From: Smittia aterrima
Taxonomy: Eukaryota > Arthropoda > Insecta > Diptera > Chironomidae
Assembly (NCBI GenBank): GCA_033063855.1
Contig: CP093829.1
Location: 23,591,537 to 23,655,536, forward strand
Length of the DNA: 64,000 bases
Direction of reading: 5' to 3'
Part shown: in pieces, positions 61,801 through 64,000 of the stretch
How positions within the stretch are numbered: position 1 is the first letter of the stretch
Layout: each line of letters begins with the position of its first letter
Notes under the pieces: model-generated
Seen by the model: the letters and a program-made list of their open reading frames with translations, nothing else
Told to the model about the DNA's origin: nothing
Database searches by the model: none
Program-made: the position numbers and the translations under genes

Positions 61801-64000
61801 TCATACCTGGAGGAACTTAAAAATAATTCTTTATGCAAATAAAACTTGAAGTTTACACGTTTTCTACTCAAGTGCACGTTGGAATGTTCACTCGCCAAGA
61901 AAATATTCAATTTTCCAAGTTTTTCCCTTAAAGTTCGCTTTGTCGTGATGTGAAACTTTTGAGCTTTTTGCGAGAGACAAACTTTTCCCTTCCATGGAAG
62001 TTTCTTAAACTTTGAAGCAATTCACGTATTTGACGTTGGAGGATTTTCCTCAGATTTCTCTCTAACAAGATCGTTGTGTGTTTGTCGAGCATATTTACAT
62101 TTCACGTCAAATATTCAACAAGAGTAACACGAAAACGAAATCTCAGACAGTTCGCAGATCTCAGGTCTTGTAAACAAACATAAAAGTAACTTTTATGATT
62201 TAATTTCATCATACTTTTACTTTATTTCTTCTCCTTTACGATAAAATTACATAATTAGTGCCATTTAATCATCTAATATGAGTTAACCTCCACATTTCTC
62301 TCATCATCGTACGTTTACTTGCCTCTTAATGGTCTTTCTCTGGAGATGACAGTTCTCTTTGAAAATACATCTAATTTAAATACGGAATGGCCTTATGCCA
62401 GTTAAGGTAAATGTAATTTAATTAATTTACAGATTTAATCTTAATGTTTCTCCTCAAAAATTATTATCAATTTATTCGTATACGTATTTCTTAGTTTCGT
62501 GATTACGCCCGCGATAAGCGACTACGTAGTTAACAGCGGAAACGTTCTTGGACGTGCAATGGTCAGTTAAGTTTGTTTGATTTTGAATCTAAACATCCAA
62601 AGCCGCGTCTCGAAGAACCTTCACATTTATCATAATGTCTACAAACAAACAAGGATTCTCTCTAAGTTTCTTTTATATTTTCGGACGAGTGTTCGCACCT
62701 TACATTTTGGCAAAAACTTTACTTTTTGTTGTGTAAACATTGAATTTGCAAATAAATAGTTTCATTTGATATTTGAAGGAGTTCTGATGACACCACATCC
62801 TCTCGATGTCTACAAATTGATTGAGCATAAATTTACTAAGGACGAGAGTTTAACAAAGAAACGCAAACATAATATTTCCGAGAACAGATCTTTTGTGCAA
62901 AGACAGGAGACTCCGATGCAGTTAAACTCTAACTCAATTTTCGTTAGCTAACAGAATCATGAAAGTTGATGATTCAACTTCATTCTGAATTGATAGCTTT
63001 CGTATGTCGCACTTAAAATTGCTCGAAGCGATGAGTCGGATGCTTGTTTACATTGGCGTCTCGCTATGCGCAATAAAATGCGCCTCAGAAATTATTCGAC
63101 TGGCAAAAAAAAAATAAAAAAAAGTTCTGCAATTTGAAATTATTATTTGTCGACATCGACACTTTCAAATTGTTTTTTTAGTTTTCAATACTTGTTTTCC
63201 TCCGTTGTCTTAATTAAAGGTAAAAGTTACGTTCTACAGTAAAAATCGTATACAATTATTACAGGCCATCGAATGATAATACTTTAAGCTTATTAAAATT
63301 GTTATTCATCTGTTCACGACTGTACAAACATATTACTCTTACTGATTCCCTCTTTCATGTAAAAAGTGAGATGAAATGAGACGAGAAAACAGTAATTTCA
63401 GAAATGTACACACTCATTTGACGTCTATTTACATTTTGCGTATTCTAGCTATGGAAACGTCCGCCAATCACGTTCAAAGTTTACATTGCGGCAGCTCTTG
63501 ATGTTGTTTTTAAAAAGAACTCGCGACATATTAAATAAATATTTCCCTTTAGGATGGAAACGATTTTTTAGAATCCTCGAAAATTTATTTAACCTGCAGC
63601 ATCGCAAAGAAGATTTTCATGTGAAGGGCGGTCTTACTTTTCAAAAAAAAAAGACCTTTAACGAGATAGCATAAATAAAAACTTAAGTTCTCATCATCTC
63701 TTGACATCGATTTTCTCTTAAAGCGAAAAAGCTTTAAATCTTTTTTCCGTTTTTGTTTTTTTGATTTTATTTAACGGTCTCCATCAGTTAAAAGGAGTTT
63801 GATGTTTCAAACTACAGATGACGACACAAGAGTCAGAAACGTTTTCAAGGAAACTCTAATAAACGTGTAATGGCCACAGTTTTTATTTCGTAACGGAAAT
63901 AATTTAGGCCTTACAACAGCTGTTTGAAACGAGCGGGAAAGTTCTCAGCATTATTTGAAAACTCTAGTATACGTGATGTTCGTAATTGTGTGTGTGTAAG
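58889..64000. other. Right flank, no firmly recognised gene
   Basis: A possible small membrane protein on the minus strand (59945-60254) is described in findings. A 55-codon open segment at 62788-62951 (+) is coding-like but unsupported. A run of 12 T occurs at 60241-60252. Everything else is AT-rich DNA with frequent stops; no known family was seen. Confidence 0.45.

Noticed and set aside
1..64000. tRNA genes, transposon ends, CRISPR arrays
   Set aside because: No B-box-like GGTTCGANTCC with a cloverleaf, no long terminal inverted or direct repeats, no transposase or reverse-transcriptase motifs, and no spaced repeat array were seen by eye.

Overview
The window looks like nuclear DNA from a winged insect, most likely a dipteran (inference). 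It is AT-rich. Genes are split by GT-AG introns, many only 50-80 nt long. The gene set (Dpr cell-surface receptor, tandem alpha-esterases, CD36-family receptor, Galla-type Fe-S factor) is typical of insects. I see no operons, no ribosome-binding sites, no tRNA, no CRISPR array and no intact transposon. Gene models below were built by hand: each protein was followed across splice sites, checking intron phase, total length as a multiple of three, and family landmarks.

Layout. 583-1273 (+): Galla-1/CIAO2A-type protein. 8145-10623 (+): CD36-family class B scavenger receptor, whose first exon lies 0.7 kb upstream of the rest. 23643-25468 and 25815-27630 (+): two tandem alpha-esterases sharing an almost identical 233-bp block. 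30408-32736 (-): an unusual secreted serpin. 36909-44351 (+): a Dpr immunoglobulin receptor. Nested on the opposite strand in its second intron (38266-41583, -) is a complete membrane-bound RING-CH (MARCH) ubiquitin ligase. 48200-49396 (+): an astacin metalloprotease with odd active-site residues, facing a small secreted orphan at 49555-49866 (-). 51340-52949 (+): mitochondrial 3-hydroxyisobutyrate dehydrogenase. 57157-58888 (-): a tektin of sperm/ciliary microtubules.

Between these are long stretches (up to 13 kb) without a recognisable gene. Open frames of 60-95 codons are common there, but at this base composition many are expected by chance, so I treat them as unproven.

The genes do not form one pathway. 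The most notable points are the dpr/MARCH nested pair, whose transcripts should overlap antisense; the serpin, in which the helix F/strand 3A part of the fold appears replaced by an acidic, Thr-rich segment with dibasic sites; and the gene-conversion-like tract in the esterases.
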